From the NCBI GenBank assembly GCA_913041495.1, contig CAJWHT010000036.1, positions 1-37,154 on the forward strand: a stretch of DNA of 37,154 nt, in the 5' to 3' direction. The DNA comes from an uncultured Desulfobacteraceae bacterium (lineage in GTDB: Bacteria; Desulfobacterota; Desulfobacteria; Desulfobacterales; Desulfobacteraceae). The position numbers were made by a program, and so were the translations under genes. This document shows positions 16,782 to 25,034 of the stretch, one piece after another. Numbering within the stretch: position 1 is the first letter of the stretch; each line of letters begins with the position of its first letter. Below the pieces are notes generated by a model that was not told where the DNA came from, searched no databases, and saw only the letters and a program-made list of their open reading frames with translations.

Positions 16782-17285
16782 ATGAGTGCATATGATTTTA
16801 ACGCCGCAGAAGTATTTGATATGGCCATAAAGATAGAGGAAAACGGCGCAAAGTTTTACCGCCGGGCGGCAGAACTGCAAAAAGACGCGGCAGATAAGGA
16901 ATTCTTAGAAACCCTGGCCAAAATGGAAGACCGCCATAAAGCCACCTTTGAGGAAATGAAGGCCACCCTGTCCGATGCCGAAAGCAAGGGCACGGTATTT
17001 GATCCCAAAGAGGAGCTGAGCCTCTACCTGAATGCCATGGCCGATGCCCATGGCGGGGAAGGGGACCCGGATGTGGTGGAAAGCTTCAGCGGTAAAGAGT
17101 CCATGGCGGAAATCGTTGCCATTGCCGTGGGCCTGGAAAAAGAAAGCATCCTGTTTTATGTGGGCATTAAAGATATGGTGCCGCCCAAGTTCGGCCAGGA
17201 TAAGATCGATACCATTATCAAAGAAGAAACCCAGCATGTGGCGCAACTCAAAGGGTTTTTGAAAAAGGCGGAAAAGCTGGCTTAA
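16782..17285 (+). CDS. Rubrerythrin/ferritin-like di-iron protein without a rubredoxin domain
   Basis: The 167-aa protein is a four-helix bundle of the ferritin-like family. The iron-binding pattern appears as EENGAKFYRRAAE and KMEDRHKATFEEM in the first half and GLEKESILFYVGIKD and EETQHVAQLKG in the second, giving the two E...ExxH repeats. The C-terminal rubredoxin module of classical rubrerythrin is missing. Such erythrin-type proteins are common in anaerobes and act in peroxide detoxification or iron handling in the cytoplasm. The start has a strong site (ATAAGGAGATACCC). The gene has its own promoter and terminator, so it is monocistronic. The dyad over the -35 suggests a redox- or metal-responsive repressor, which is an inference. 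Confidence 0.88.
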   Translation: MSAYDFNAAEVFDMAIKIEENGAKFYRRAAELQKDAADKEFLETLAKMEDRHKATFEEMKATLSDAESKGTVFDPKEELSLYLNAMADAHGGEGDPDVVESFSGKESMAEIVAIAVGLEKESILFYVGIKDMVPPKFGQDKIDTIIKEETQHVAQLKGFLKKAEKLA

Positions 17286-17318
17286 ACGGCAACCAAGAAA
17301 AAACATGGCCCTGGTTTC

Positions 17319-17359
17319 AACGGCCTGTCCGGAACGTGCTCCGGGCAGGCCGTTTTTTT
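17319..17359 (+). terminator. Intrinsic terminator of the rubrerythrin gene
   Basis: A 15-bp GC-rich stem with one G-U pair (17319-17333 with 17340-17354) and a 6-nt loop is followed by a run of T to 17359. It lies 33 nt after the stop codon. Confidence 0.9.
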
Positions 17360-17381
17360 GGGCCTGGCGTTGCCTTCATTT

Positions 17382-18305
17382 TTAGGGCATTGGCAACCGG
17401 AGGGCGATTCCCCTGGTCTGGAGGGCGGTGCTCAACCCTGCCACGGCCAATTCCTTATCCTTTGCCTCAACTTCAACCGTAATATCCAGGTTTTTCCAGG
17501 TATCGGGGAAATCATCCGGATCAATGAGATCGTGATGCTTTTTAGGGTTCTTTCCCTTCCAGCCTTCCTTCGGGGATGATAGGTGGAACAGGGGTTCCCG
17601 GTTCCAGGTGGTAAGCGCTGCCCGGGTGGCGGCAGCAATGTCCAGCCCGTCGGGCAGGCAGCGGTGATGATGGACGTCGTAGACCAGGGGAACACCGGTG
17701 TCCCGGCAGACCGGCAGCAGGTCTTCCGGGGTATAGCTGCGGTCGTCGTTTTCCAGGGTAAGGCGTGTGCGAACGTTTTCCGGCAGGGAGCCAATGGCGG
17801 CGGAAAGCCTTTTGAGTGCTGCGGGTTTGTCCCCGTATACCCCGCCCCCGTGTATATTGATGACATCTGCCCCCACCCATTGCGCCACCTGGGCCTGGTA
17901 GGCCAGATCGGCCACGGAACGGGCCACCACGCCCGGGTCCGGTGAGGAAAGCACGATAAACTGGTCCGGGTGGAATCCGGTGCGGATGTCATGGCGCCGG
18001 CCGAACCTGCCGCAGTCCTCAAACAGGGATATAATTGTCTTGCCTTCCGGCAGATCCTCAAGATCGTATCCTGCATCAGGATGGGTTTTCAGGGGCAGAA
18101 TCTGGCTGTTGATCCTGAAATCCCCGATGCCGTTATCCCGGCAGAAGACCAGGGACTGCATCAGGCTTTGTGTATTGGCAAGGCAGATCTCACTGAGGCG
18201 CTGCAGTTGTTCATCCCTGGGGAATTTGGCCAGATGGCCGGCGGTGGTCCGTCTGAAACGGATATCCTGCGATTTGAAGATGCAGCAGAGTCCAAGGCGT
18301 ATCAT
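17382..18305 (-). CDS. uvsE: UV damage endonuclease UvsE (UVDE family)
   Basis: The 307-aa protein has the UVDE TIM-barrel pattern. It starts with MIRLGLCCIF, and metal-binding motifs follow in order: NSQILPL, GFHPDQFIVLSSP, VINIHGGGVYGDK, LTLENDD, PLVYDVHHHRC and FHLSSPKEGW. These supply the His, Glu and Asp residues that hold the Mn/Zn cluster. The enzyme nicks DNA 5' of UV photoproducts and other lesions, independent of UvrABC. AAAGGAACCCCC precedes ATG 18305. The gene is convergent with the rubrerythrin gene and divergent from the Gate-domain protein. The family assignment is firm. Confidence 0.93.
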   Translation of the reverse strand: MIRLGLCCIFKSQDIRFRRTTAGHLAKFPRDEQLQRLSEICLANTQSLMQSLVFCRDNGIGDFRINSQILPLKTHPDAGYDLEDLPEGKTIISLFEDCGRFGRRHDIRTGFHPDQFIVLSSPDPGVVARSVADLAYQAQVAQWVGADVINIHGGGVYGDKPAALKRLSAAIGSLPENVRTRLTLENDDRSYTPEDLLPVCRDTGVPLVYDVHHHRCLPDGLDIAAATRAALTTWNREPLFHLSSPKEGWKGKNPKKHHDLIDPDDFPDTWKNLDITVEVEAKDKELAVAGLSTALQTRGIALRLPMP

Positions 18306-18441
18306 GGGGGTTCCTTTGCAGGCTTTGGGATTTTACGGCTCTTTAGCCTTTACGTTAAAGGATACTCACAATTTTGGCCCGGTCCAGAATTTCCATGCTT
18401 TTTTTACTTTACCCGGGCCGGAAAGCCTTTATGATAGGGCC

Positions 18442-19431
18442 ATGGAAATTTTCATCTCTTCAGTTGTGTCTACGGCGAACCTGGTATTCCGGTTGGGCTC
18501 GGTGATGTTTGTCAGCCTTTTTGGTATTGAACTGTTCATGCAGATGGGGCTGATGCGGTACCTGAGACCCGTGGGCCGGCCTGTGGCAAAGGCCGCCCGC
18601 CTGCCGGCCGAAGCCGCGGTGAGCTTCCTTGCTGCCGTGGGATCCATGATTGCCGCCCATACCATGGCGGCCCGTTTTCATGCGGACGGCCGGCTGACGG
18701 ACCGGGAACTTCGGCTCACCGGCATCCTGAACACGGTCCCCTTCCATGTGAAAGAGACCCTGACTTTTCAGCTGCCCATTGTCCTGCCCCTGCTGGGTTT
18801 CCGTCTGGCCATGATTTATATCACGGCGTTCTGGCTTACCGGTGTGCTAAAGCTGGGTTACGTATTGGCTTGCGGGCATGCCGGGGATGCGGCCGGTGGG
18901 GCCATCCGGGGAAATCGCGATGATCCGTTTTTCGCCTATGAATGTGCGCCGGATGATGCGGACTGCCGCAACCGCAGCTTCCTTATGCTGCTCAAGGACA
19001 CCTGGGATGCCAGAAAGCGAATGTTTTTAAAGATGACCGGACTGCTGGCCGGTGTGACCCTGATCATTCAGATGCTCACCCTTACCGGCATGCTCTCCTT
19101 TGTGGAGGCGATGATTTCCCCCGTGACCGACGCCCTGGGACTTTCCCCGGCCGTTATCGGTCCGGTTACCGCCTATATATTCAGCCCCACGGTGGGAATT
19201 ACCTATATGTCAAACCTCATGGCACAGGGCAGTGTCACGGGCTACGAGGCGATTGCCGCCCTGATGGCAGGGGGCCTGATCATGATTCCGGTCACCCGCC
19301 TGCGCCGCACCCTGCCCCGGTATATGGCCATTTTCGGCAGCCGTAACGGGGCTGTGATCTGCGCCATGACCATGGGGTTTGCCCTCCTGTCCCGGATACT
19401 GGTGCTGGTCTGGATCATCCTGTTCTACTAG
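18442..19431 (+). CDS. Nucleoside recognition (Gate) domain membrane protein
   Basis: The 329-aa polytopic membrane protein has about seven to eight hydrophobic segments. Two copies of a Gate-like pattern are visible: GSMIAAHTMAARFHADGRL... LTGILNTVPFHVKET in the first half, and VIGPVTAYIFSPTVGITYMSNLMAQGSVTG in the second, each with the Gly/Ser/Asn-rich broken helix seen in nucleoside-recognition proteins. Its transport substrate is unknown; related proteins include YjiH- and spore-maturation-like families. I chose ATG 18442 because the frame upstream (from 17980) overlaps uvsE on the other strand and has no such hydrophobic pattern. The ribosome site is weak. It lies upstream of the small-peptide region but is separated from it by 159 nt with a dyad, so it is probably a separate transcript. 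Confidence 0.82.
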   Translation: MEIFISSVVSTANLVFRLGSVMFVSLFGIELFMQMGLMRYLRPVGRPVAKAARLPAEAAVSFLAAVGSMIAAHTMAARFHADGRLTDRELRLTGILNTVPFHVKETLTFQLPIVLPLLGFRLAMIYITAFWLTGVLKLGYVLACGHAGDAAGGAIRGNRDDPFFAYECAPDDADCRNRSFLMLLKDTWDARKRMFLKMTGLLAGVTLIIQMLTLTGMLSFVEAMISPVTDALGLSPAVIGPVTAYIFSPTVGITYMSNLMAQGSVTGYEAIAALMAGGLIMIPVTRLRRTLPRYMAIFGSRNGAVICAMTMGFALLSRILVLVWIILFY

Positions 19432-19450
19432 GTTCCGTCATTGCCATATA

Positions 19451-19486
19451 AATGATAGGTATTAACTATCATTAAACCCTTTTTTT
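19451..19486. promoter_or_regulatory. AT-rich inverted repeat followed by a T-run: operator or terminator
   Basis: AATGATAG (19451-19458) and CTATCATT (19466-19473) are perfect 8-bp arms around a 7-nt centre. Seven Ts follow at 19480-19486. It may terminate the upstream membrane-protein gene. Alternatively, the TGATAG...CTATCA dyad could be a regulator site for the small-peptide operon. Confidence 0.45.
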
Positions 19487-19590
19487 AACCGTATTGCACT
19501 ATTTTTTGTGATGACTAACTTAGTATCAAATGCCAGACACGGCAGGCCTTAAAAAAGCCACAACAGCAAACCACACCAAGGAGAAATACA

Positions 19591-19734
19591 ATGACTGAGA
19601 ATAGAGTAGAAAACTACGTTGAAACTGAAAAAGAAAGAGAAGAAGGACACGTTGACACCCGCCACAGCAACTTTGAATGCGAAAGCCCCGACGCACACCT
19701 GGGATGCGATATGGGCATCGACGTGGCAGGCTAA
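19591..19734 (+). CDS. Small acidic 47-aa peptide A, first of a tandem pair
   Basis: This short gene is supported by a strong ribosome site (AAGGAGAAATACA) before ATG 19591 and by a second copy 90 nt downstream that matches at 40 of 47 residues. It encodes a charged helical N-terminus (MTENRVENYVETEKER), then EGHVDTRHSNFEC, and an acidic Gly-containing tail (HLGCDMGIDVAG). There are two Cys and three His, and no signal peptide or membrane segment. The differences between copies are mainly conservative (T/S, V/I), which points to selection on protein. The layout (charged leader, short Cys/Gly/Asp tail, next to an ABC exporter) recalls a RiPP precursor, but no modifying enzyme is seen here. A small metal-binding protein is the main alternative. 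Family unknown. Confidence 0.72.
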   Translation: MTENRVENYVETEKEREEGHVDTRHSNFECESPDAHLGCDMGIDVAG

Positions 19735-19823
19735 CCCACAGCACCACGAAAAACGGCAGAGCTTTAAAGAGAAAAAAGAAAAAAAATAAAAGAGAATACT
19801 AAAAGATAACAAGAGGTGATAAC

Positions 19824-19967
19824 ATGTCAGAAAACAGAGTCGAAAACTACATCGAGAGCGAAAAAGAAAGAAACGAAGGTCATGTGGATACCCGTCACAG
19901 CAACTTTGAATGCGAAAACCCCGACAGGCATCTGGGATGCGATCCGGGAATCGACGTTGCCGGGTAA
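19824..19967 (+). CDS. Small acidic 47-aa peptide B, second of a tandem pair
   Basis: The ATG at 19824 is preceded by AAGAGGTGATAAC. The peptide is the same length as copy A and differs at seven positions (2, 10, 12, 17, 32, 35 and 41). The segment GHVDTRHSNFEC and the tail GIDVAG are identical in both, as are both Cys and all three His. The two variable tail positions (A/R at 35, M/P at 41) fall in the last third, where a processed core would vary. The DNA around both copies is visibly richer in A/T than the flanking genes. A perfect hairpin follows 28 nt after the stop, and the ABC module starts 115 nt downstream. The function is unknown. Confidence 0.72.
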   Translation: MSENRVENYIESEKERNEGHVDTRHSNFECENPDRHLGCDPGIDVAG

Positions 19968-19995
19968 AACAAAGATAACAATCAAGTGACCGAAA

Positions 19996-20018
19996 GCAGA
20001 GCCTCTTTGAGGCTCTGC
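19996..20018 (+). terminator. Perfect hairpin between the peptide pair and the ABC transporter genes
   Basis: GCAGAGCCTC (19996-20005), loop TTT, GAGGCTCTGC (20009-20018): a perfect 10-bp stem. The following CCCTCTTT is only weakly T-rich. It may act as a leaky terminator or RNA-end stabiliser, making the peptides more abundant than the transporter. Confidence 0.7.
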
Positions 20019-20082
20019 CCTCTTTAGCAGCAGTCAAATAAAAAACGATCATAAAATTTCTCGGATACATAGGGGAGCCAAA

Positions 20083-20757
20083 ATGGACATCTGCATCGCA
20101 GGCCTTGACAAGACCTTTGACAACCGTGACCGGGTGATTTTTAAAGATCTTACGGCCACATTTCGCACAGGAAAAACGTCTGTGCTTCTGGGCAAAAGCG
20201 GTGTGGGCAAGTCCAGCCTGCTGAATCTTGTTGCCGGTATTGATACCCCGGACCGGGGGCGGATCCAAATAGGAGACACCGTGGTGTCCGACATGGACGA
20301 TGCGGGGCGGACCCTGTTTCGCCGCCGGCACATCGGTTTCGTCTTCCAGTCCTTTAACCTGATCCCGGTGCTCACGGTCCTGGAAAATGTGGGCCTGGTG
20401 GGGCAGCTTGACGGCCGGCCGGACAGGGATATTAAGGAAAAAGCCGCCTTTCTGCTGGAGACTGTGGGGCTGGCTGACCGCCTGCTGGATTTCCCGGACC
20501 GCCTTTCCGGGGGTGAACAGCAGCGGGTGGCCCTGGCCCGGGCATTGATCAATGATCCTGAGATCATCCTGGCGGACGAGCCCACGGGCAACCTGGACGG
20601 CAAAACCGGCACCGCCGTGCTTGAACTGATCACGGATCAGGCAAAGCGGTTGCATAAGACCCTGGTCATGGTGACCCACAGCCCGGATGCCCTGGCATGG
20701 GCGGATGAGGTCTTCACCGTTGAAAACTATGCCCTGGTTCCGGGGAACGGCATATGA
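20083..20757 (+). CDS. ABC transporter ATP-binding protein, MacB/LolD type (AttE-like)
   Basis: The 224-aa ATPase has all expected motifs in order: Walker A GKSGVGKSSLLN (residues ~37-48), Q-loop FVFQSFNL, signature LSGGEQQRVALARAL, Walker B IILADEPTGNLD and the switch His in VTHSPD. The sequence belongs to the LolD/MacB/FtsE group, which drives FtsX-type permeases in extraction or export of lipoproteins, peptides and other envelope substrates. Its stop overlaps the permease start (ATGA at 20754-20757), so the two are translationally coupled. It follows the two 47-aa peptide genes and their hairpin. With the permease and the AttH-like lipoprotein it matches the AttEFGH layout. Confidence 0.93.
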   Translation: MDICIAGLDKTFDNRDRVIFKDLTATFRTGKTSVLLGKSGVGKSSLLNLVAGIDTPDRGRIQIGDTVVSDMDDAGRTLFRRRHIGFVFQSFNLIPVLTVLENVGLVGQLDGRPDRDIKEKAAFLLETVGLADRLLDFPDRLSGGEQQRVALARALINDPEIILADEPTGNLDGKTGTAVLELITDQAKRLHKTLVMVTHSPDALAWADEVFTVENYALVPGNGI

Positions 20758-23372
20758 GACTTTCCCCCTTGATCCGTACCTGTTTCAGGTCTTCTAAGGC
20801 GCAACTGCTGAGAACTTTCCTGTTGATATTCGGTATCGCCCTGGGGGTGGCCGGCGTTGTCGCCATCGACATTGCCAAGATCTCCGTGAGCAAATCCTTT
20901 GAGCTTTCCACCGCCGCACTGACAAAAAGGGCCACCCATCAGATCACGGGAGCCGATTTTACCGTGCCACAGTCCCTTTTCGTCCGGTTGAGGACGCATC
21001 TTGGCCTTCATAAAACCGCACCGGTCATTGCACGGGAGGTTTTGGTACCCGAACTGGACGGCAGGACCCTCACCCTCATGGGCATTGATCCCTTTTCAGA
21101 ATCCCACTTCAGGGATATCCGGTTTCGAACCGGGACAAACGGGATATCACAGGACAGTGGTGATCCCAGGACCGTGATGACACGCGGTGACGGTGTCATC
21201 CTTTCGGGTTCCCTGGCAGCATCCGGTGAACTTGGGGTGGACTCCGCATTGACGCTGACCTTCGGCGGCCGGGAGGTGACCACCCGCATCGGTGCCCTTT
21301 TGGCCGGCGGTGACAAAAATCCTGCCTTTGACGGCGTGATCCTTGCCGATATTGCCCTGGCCCAGGAGATCCTCGGGATGGGAAACCGGATCAGCCGCAT
21401 CGACCTGGTGCTGGATTCCGATGCCGAAACCGCCCGCGTCCGGGAACTGTTGCCGCCCGGGCTGACCCTTACGAAAACCGAGGACAGAAACCAGACAATC
21501 CGCAGCCTTTCCCGTTCCTTTGAAACCAGTCTCACCGCCTTTTCCATGCTGGTGCTATTCATGGGGATTTTTTTAATTTACAACACTGTCTCCTTTTCCG
21601 TGGCACGCAGGCGGGGGCTGAACGGCACGTTGCGGGCACTGGGGGCCACCCGGCAAGAGATCTTTTTGTCGGTGCAGGCGGAAGTGCTGGTGTATGCGCT
21701 GGCCGGTTCCGCACTTGGGGTGGGACTGGGCATTCTCCTGGGCACGGGTGCGGTAAGGGCGGTTATCGCCACGGTATCGGACATGTACTATACCCTTACC
21801 GTCAGCCGCACGCACATCACTTTCGCCATTCTGCTCAAAGGGGTGCTTGTGGGGATTCTGGCCGCCGTGGGGTCCTCCCTTATGCCCGCGGTCAATGCCG
21901 CCAATACCCGGCCTGTGACCCTGATGCAGCGGTCGGCCTCGGAAAGCCGGCTCTCAGTCTATTTACCCGGCCTGACCACAGGTGGGGTTTTAGCGATTGC
22001 CGCAGCGCTGATCATATTCAACTGGCCAGGAGCTTCCGTGAACCTGGTGTTTGCCGGCGTCTTTCTGATTTTCACCGGCGGTTCCTTTTTGACCCCGGCC
22101 CTGGTGGCGCTCATCACCCGGGGAGCGGATGCCGCAACCGTAAAATTTTCCGGGCGGCACCGGTTGATGCCGGCAATGGCGATGCGGAACGTCCGCCGTT
22201 CCCTGAGCCGGACCAGTGTGCTCATCGCCTCTCTCATGGTGGTGGTTTCGGTTTACATCGGCATCGATACCATGACCCGGAGTTTCAGGCTGTCCATCGT
22301 TCACTGGGTGGACGGCCATATCGGCGGCGATGTCCACGTGGCGTCCCTGGATGACCTGAACCGCTCCCTGGACAAGACCCTGCTGGATAAGATTTTGGCG
22401 ATGCCGGACGTCAGGGCGGTTTCAGCCTACAATATCCACCGTGCCTTTTCCGAAGCCTCAGGGGAAGTGCATATCTTTTCCTATCTGAGGGACCTGTCAA
22501 AAAAAGAGTGGACCTGGCGTTCGCCCGGGGTAAAACGGGACGGGGATGTTGACCGCCTGCTGGAAGACGGCTGGATCATCGTTTCAGAAATCTTTGCCCG
22601 GCAAAACGGGCTTATGCCGGAATCACAGGATGCTTCAGGGGGCCTGTTTGTGGCCATGGATACCCTTAGGGGACCTGAAACCTTCCGGGTGGCAGGCATT
22701 TTCAGGGATTTTTTCATGGGCGGCGGCCGGGTGGTGGTCAGCCGGGAGACCATGAAAACCTTCTGGGGTCATGACGATATCACCGCCATGCAGATTTTTG
22801 TCCACGGTGAGGCCGATGCCAAAAAAAGCGCTGTCCAACGTGTGATGGGCAAGATTCGCGGGATTGACCGGAACGACAATGCCCCGGACGAAACCCCGGG
22901 CAGCGCCCTGTTGAAAATCCGTTCCGGCCTGGACATCAAACAAAGCATCCTGGCCGCTTTTGACAAGACCTTCCTCATCACCTCGGCCCTGCAGGTGCTC
23001 ACTGCCATCGTTGCACTCACCGGTATCATCAACTCGGTGATGGCCCTGATACTGGAACGTGCCCGGGAGCTGGGCATCCTGCGGGCCTGCGGTGCTCTGC
23101 CTTCGCAGGTTCGCACCCTGGTGCTCTGGGAATGTGCCGTTTCCGGTTTTCTGGCAGGTCTTTTGGCCCTGCCTCTGGGGGCCTTTCTCTCCTGGGTGCT
23201 GGTCCATGTGGTGAATTTCAGATCCTTCGGCTGGACCTATGATATGCATCTTTCTGGGGCCACCATGATTCAGGCGGTGGCTTTTTCCGGAACCGCAGCC
23301 CTTTTGGCCGGTATCGCCCCCGCCTTCAGGGCCGGGCGGGTGGACATCGTCAAGGCATTGAGAACGGAGTGA
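20754..23372 (+). CDS. FtsX/MacB-type ABC transporter permease, 872 aa (AttF/AttG-like)
   Basis: This long permease has an N-terminal membrane anchor (TFLLIFGIALGVAGVVAIDI) and a periplasmic domain (~residues 45-265). A first FtsX unit follows (about 265-400, with ARRRGLNGTLRALGATRQEI as the coupling motif), then a central pair of membrane segments (~405-450). A second periplasmic domain and a second FtsX unit (ARELGILRACGALPSQVRTLVLWE) end the protein. Two FtsX units in one chain do the job that AttF and AttG share elsewhere. Such permeases do not move substrates through a channel but transmit ATP-driven force to periplasmic partners. The next gene, a lipoprotein, starts 4 nt after the stop and is the likely partner. 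Confidence 0.9.
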   Translation: MRLSPLIRTCFRSSKAQLLRTFLLIFGIALGVAGVVAIDIAKISVSKSFELSTAALTKRATHQITGADFTVPQSLFVRLRTHLGLHKTAPVIAREVLVPELDGRTLTLMGIDPFSESHFRDIRFRTGTNGISQDSGDPRTVMTRGDGVILSGSLAASGELGVDSALTLTFGGREVTTRIGALLAGGDKNPAFDGVILADIALAQEILGMGNRISRIDLVLDSDAETARVRELLPPGLTLTKTEDRNQTIRSLSRSFETSLTAFSMLVLFMGIFLIYNTVSFSVARRRGLNGTLRALGATRQEIFLSVQAEVLVYALAGSALGVGLGILLGTGAVRAVIATVSDMYYTLTVSRTHITFAILLKGVLVGILAAVGSSLMPAVNAANTRPVTLMQRSASESRLSVYLPGLTTGGVLAIAAALIIFNWPGASVNLVFAGVFLIFTGGSFLTPALVALITRGADAATVKFSGRHRLMPAMAMRNVRRSLSRTSVLIASLMVVVSVYIGIDTMTRSFRLSIVHWVDGHIGGDVHVASLDDLNRSLDKTLLDKILAMPDVRAVSAYNIHRAFSEASGEVHIFSYLRDLSKKEWTWRSPGVKRDGDVDRLLEDGWIIVSEIFARQNGLMPESQDASGGLFVAMDTLRGPETFRVAGIFRDFFMGGGRVVVSRETMKTFWGHDDITAMQIFVHGEADAKKSAVQRVMGKIRGIDRNDNAPDETPGSALLKIRSGLDIKQSILAAFDKTFLITSALQVLTAIVALTGIINSVMALILERARELGILRACGALPSQVRTLVLWECAVSGFLAGLLALPLGAFLSWVLVHVVNFRSFGWTYDMHLSGATMIQAVAFSGTAALLAGIAPAFRAGRVDIVKALRTE

Positions 23373-23375
23373 AAA

Positions 23376-24539
23376 ATGATGCGGATTAAAACGAAACTAT
23401 TGTTGCTGCTGACGGCATGCCTGATGCTGGCAGGTATCGGTTGTGGGGCACCGCCGGCCACTGAAGAGACGGTGAATATCGCCGCGGCCCTGTCTTCGGA
23501 AACCGGTGATGACTGTTATGCCCAGGCCCGGTTGCCGGGTGCTATCCGTTTTCCGGAAGATTACGGTCCCCACAAAAGATTCAAAACCGAATGGTGGTAT
23601 TATACCGGCAATCTGAAAACCCGGGAGGGCAGGCATTTTGGTTTTCAGCTCACCTTTTTCCGGCAGGCCCTGGACTGCCGAGTGGCCCAAGGGGAATCTG
23701 CCTTCCGGACCAACCAGCTTTACTTTGCCCATTTTGCCGTCACGGATACGCAGAATAAACAATTTTTATCCGCCCAGCGCATGAACCGGGGCAGCCTTGG
23801 CATCGCCGGGGCCCAGGCCTTACCCTTTAAGACCTGGATTGACGACTGGCAGGCGGCCCAGGTTGAAAGGGAAGAAGGAGCGCTACGCCTGACCGCAAGG
23901 GCCAGATCGCAAAAGCAGACCGGCAGCCCTGAGTTTTCCGTTTCCCTTACCCTCACCCGTGAAAAGCCTATGATTCTTCAGGGTGACCGGGGCTTGAGCC
24001 GGAAGGGTCCCGGCCCTGCGGACGCCTCTCACTACTATTCTTTTCCGGGCATGTCAGTCCGGGGAACTGTAACCGTCAAAGGGGAATCCGCAGATGTGAC
24101 CGGCCATGCCTGGTTTGACCATGAGTGGAGCACTTCGGCTCTGGGCGCGGATGTGGCCGGCTGGGACTGGTTTGCCCTGCGCATCAATGAGGGGCCAAAA
24201 ACAGGCACCGACCTGATGGTGTGCCTGGTACGCAGATCCGACGGCACCCCCAACGGCTATGGATTCGGCTCGCTCTCTCGCCTGGACGGCAGCATCGCCA
24301 TCCTGTCGGAATCCGATTTTGCCATCACCGTGAACCGTACCTGGACAAGTCCGGACTCGGGCCGGACCTATCCTGCGGGCTGGACCATCCGCCTGACGAC
24401 TTATGGCCTTGAAATGAAAGTGAGCCCGGTCATGGAGGGCCAGGAGCATACCGGTATGTTTCCGTATTATGAGGGGGCGATTCAGGTGGAGATGTCCGAT
24501 GGCAGGGGGCGTGGGTATGTGGAGATGACCGGGTATTGA
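23376..24539 (+). CDS. AttH/CrtC-like lipocalin-domain lipoprotein
   Basis: The 387-aa protein has an N-terminal signal (two Arg/Lys, LLLLLTACLMLAG) ending at IGC, a near-match to a lipobox, so it is probably lipid-anchored. After the signal, FKTEWWYYTGNL, FGFQLTFFRQ and HAWFDHEWSTSALG...WDWFALRI are the hallmark motifs of the AttH/hydroxyneurosporene synthase (CrtC) family, a double lipocalin-like barrel. In AttEFGH loci this protein accompanies the ABC transporter. Its biochemical role is unresolved; lipid or hydrophobic-ligand handling is plausible. The gene begins 4 nt after the permease stop and shares its transcript. The CrtC name does not imply carotenoid chemistry here, as no carotenoid genes are nearby. 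Confidence 0.87.
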   Translation: MMRIKTKLLLLLTACLMLAGIGCGAPPATEETVNIAAALSSETGDDCYAQARLPGAIRFPEDYGPHKRFKTEWWYYTGNLKTREGRHFGFQLTFFRQALDCRVAQGESAFRTNQLYFAHFAVTDTQNKQFLSAQRMNRGSLGIAGAQALPFKTWIDDWQAAQVEREEGALRLTARARSQKQTGSPEFSVSLTLTREKPMILQGDRGLSRKGPGPADASHYYSFPGMSVRGTVTVKGESADVTGHAWFDHEWSTSALGADVAGWDWFALRINEGPKTGTDLMVCLVRRSDGTPNGYGFGSLSRLDGSIAILSESDFAITVNRTWTSPDSGRTYPAGWTIRLTTYGLEMKVSPVMEGQEHTGMFPYYEGAIQVEMSDGRGRGYVEMTGY

Positions 24540-24575
24540 TACGGGGCTGGCAAATGGCAAAAAATAACCAATCCG

Positions 24576-24770
24576 TCAGTTCACCCGAATCTGGCATTTG
24601 TCGTTCAGGTCAAGCCTGAAAATGTAGACGGCTGCGGCAAATGTGGGCAGGGAAAGAAGAATTCCCAGCACGGGTAATAGGGTAATGCCCAGGATAAACA
24701 GGGCGACGGCATTTGCCAGCACCAAAAAACCGAAAATAAGTTTGTATACTCTCTGCGGAACGCATGTCAT
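24576..24770 (-). CDS. Small two-helix membrane protein, 64 aa
   Basis: The protein has two hydrophobic segments (residues ~11-30 and ~31-50), a basic N-terminal tail (PQRVYK) and a short polar C-terminus (RLDLNDKCQIRVN). AAAGGGGGAAAAGCC precedes ATG 24770, giving a good ribosome site. The size recalls small DUF2892-like inner-membrane proteins, but I cannot match a signature. It is transcribed opposite to its neighbours, and the region upstream of its start holds a perfect 7-1-7 dyad. Confidence 0.6.
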   Translation of the reverse strand: MTCVPQRVYKLIFGFLVLANAVALFILGITLLPVLGILLSLPTFAAAVYIFRLDLNDKCQIRVN

Positions 24771-24819
24771 GGCTTTTCCCCCTTTTGGTAAGGTCCGGGT
24801 TGTTTATTTGCAGTGATGC

Positions 24820-24842
24820 TTGCTAAATTAGCAAACTATAAT
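24820..24842. promoter_or_regulatory. Perfect 7-1-7 dyad next to a consensus -10 box in a divergent gap
   Basis: TTGCTAA (24820-24826), A, TTAGCAA (24828-24834) is followed 2 nt later by TATAAT (24837-24842) on the + strand. A dyad between -35 and -10 positions fits a repressor site. It lies between the small membrane protein gene and the OFA transporter gene, 193 nt upstream of the latter. The regulator is unknown. Confidence 0.45.
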
Positions 24843-25034
24843 AAATATGATAAGTCTCGACTTAGAAAGTTCAAGCCCGATTTTTTATGGCTATAACTTT
24901 TCGCCGGACCAGGGAGGTTGTGACTATGTGCTCTCTCTTTGTCTGATTCATAGAGCTGGGATCGGTATTGACAATTGCCACCTGCAATAGTAGATTCCCT
25001 GCCTGTTATACCGGGTAAATGAAAAGGAAAACTC

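Noticed and set aside
17980-18441. N-terminal extension of the Gate-domain protein gene
   Set aside because: It lies antisense to uvsE, carries no membrane pattern, and the ATG at 18442 fits the family length.
23376-24539. Carotenoid 1,2-hydratase (CrtC)
   Set aside because: The fold family is shared, but the ABC-linked AttH context and lack of carotenoid genes favour an envelope role.
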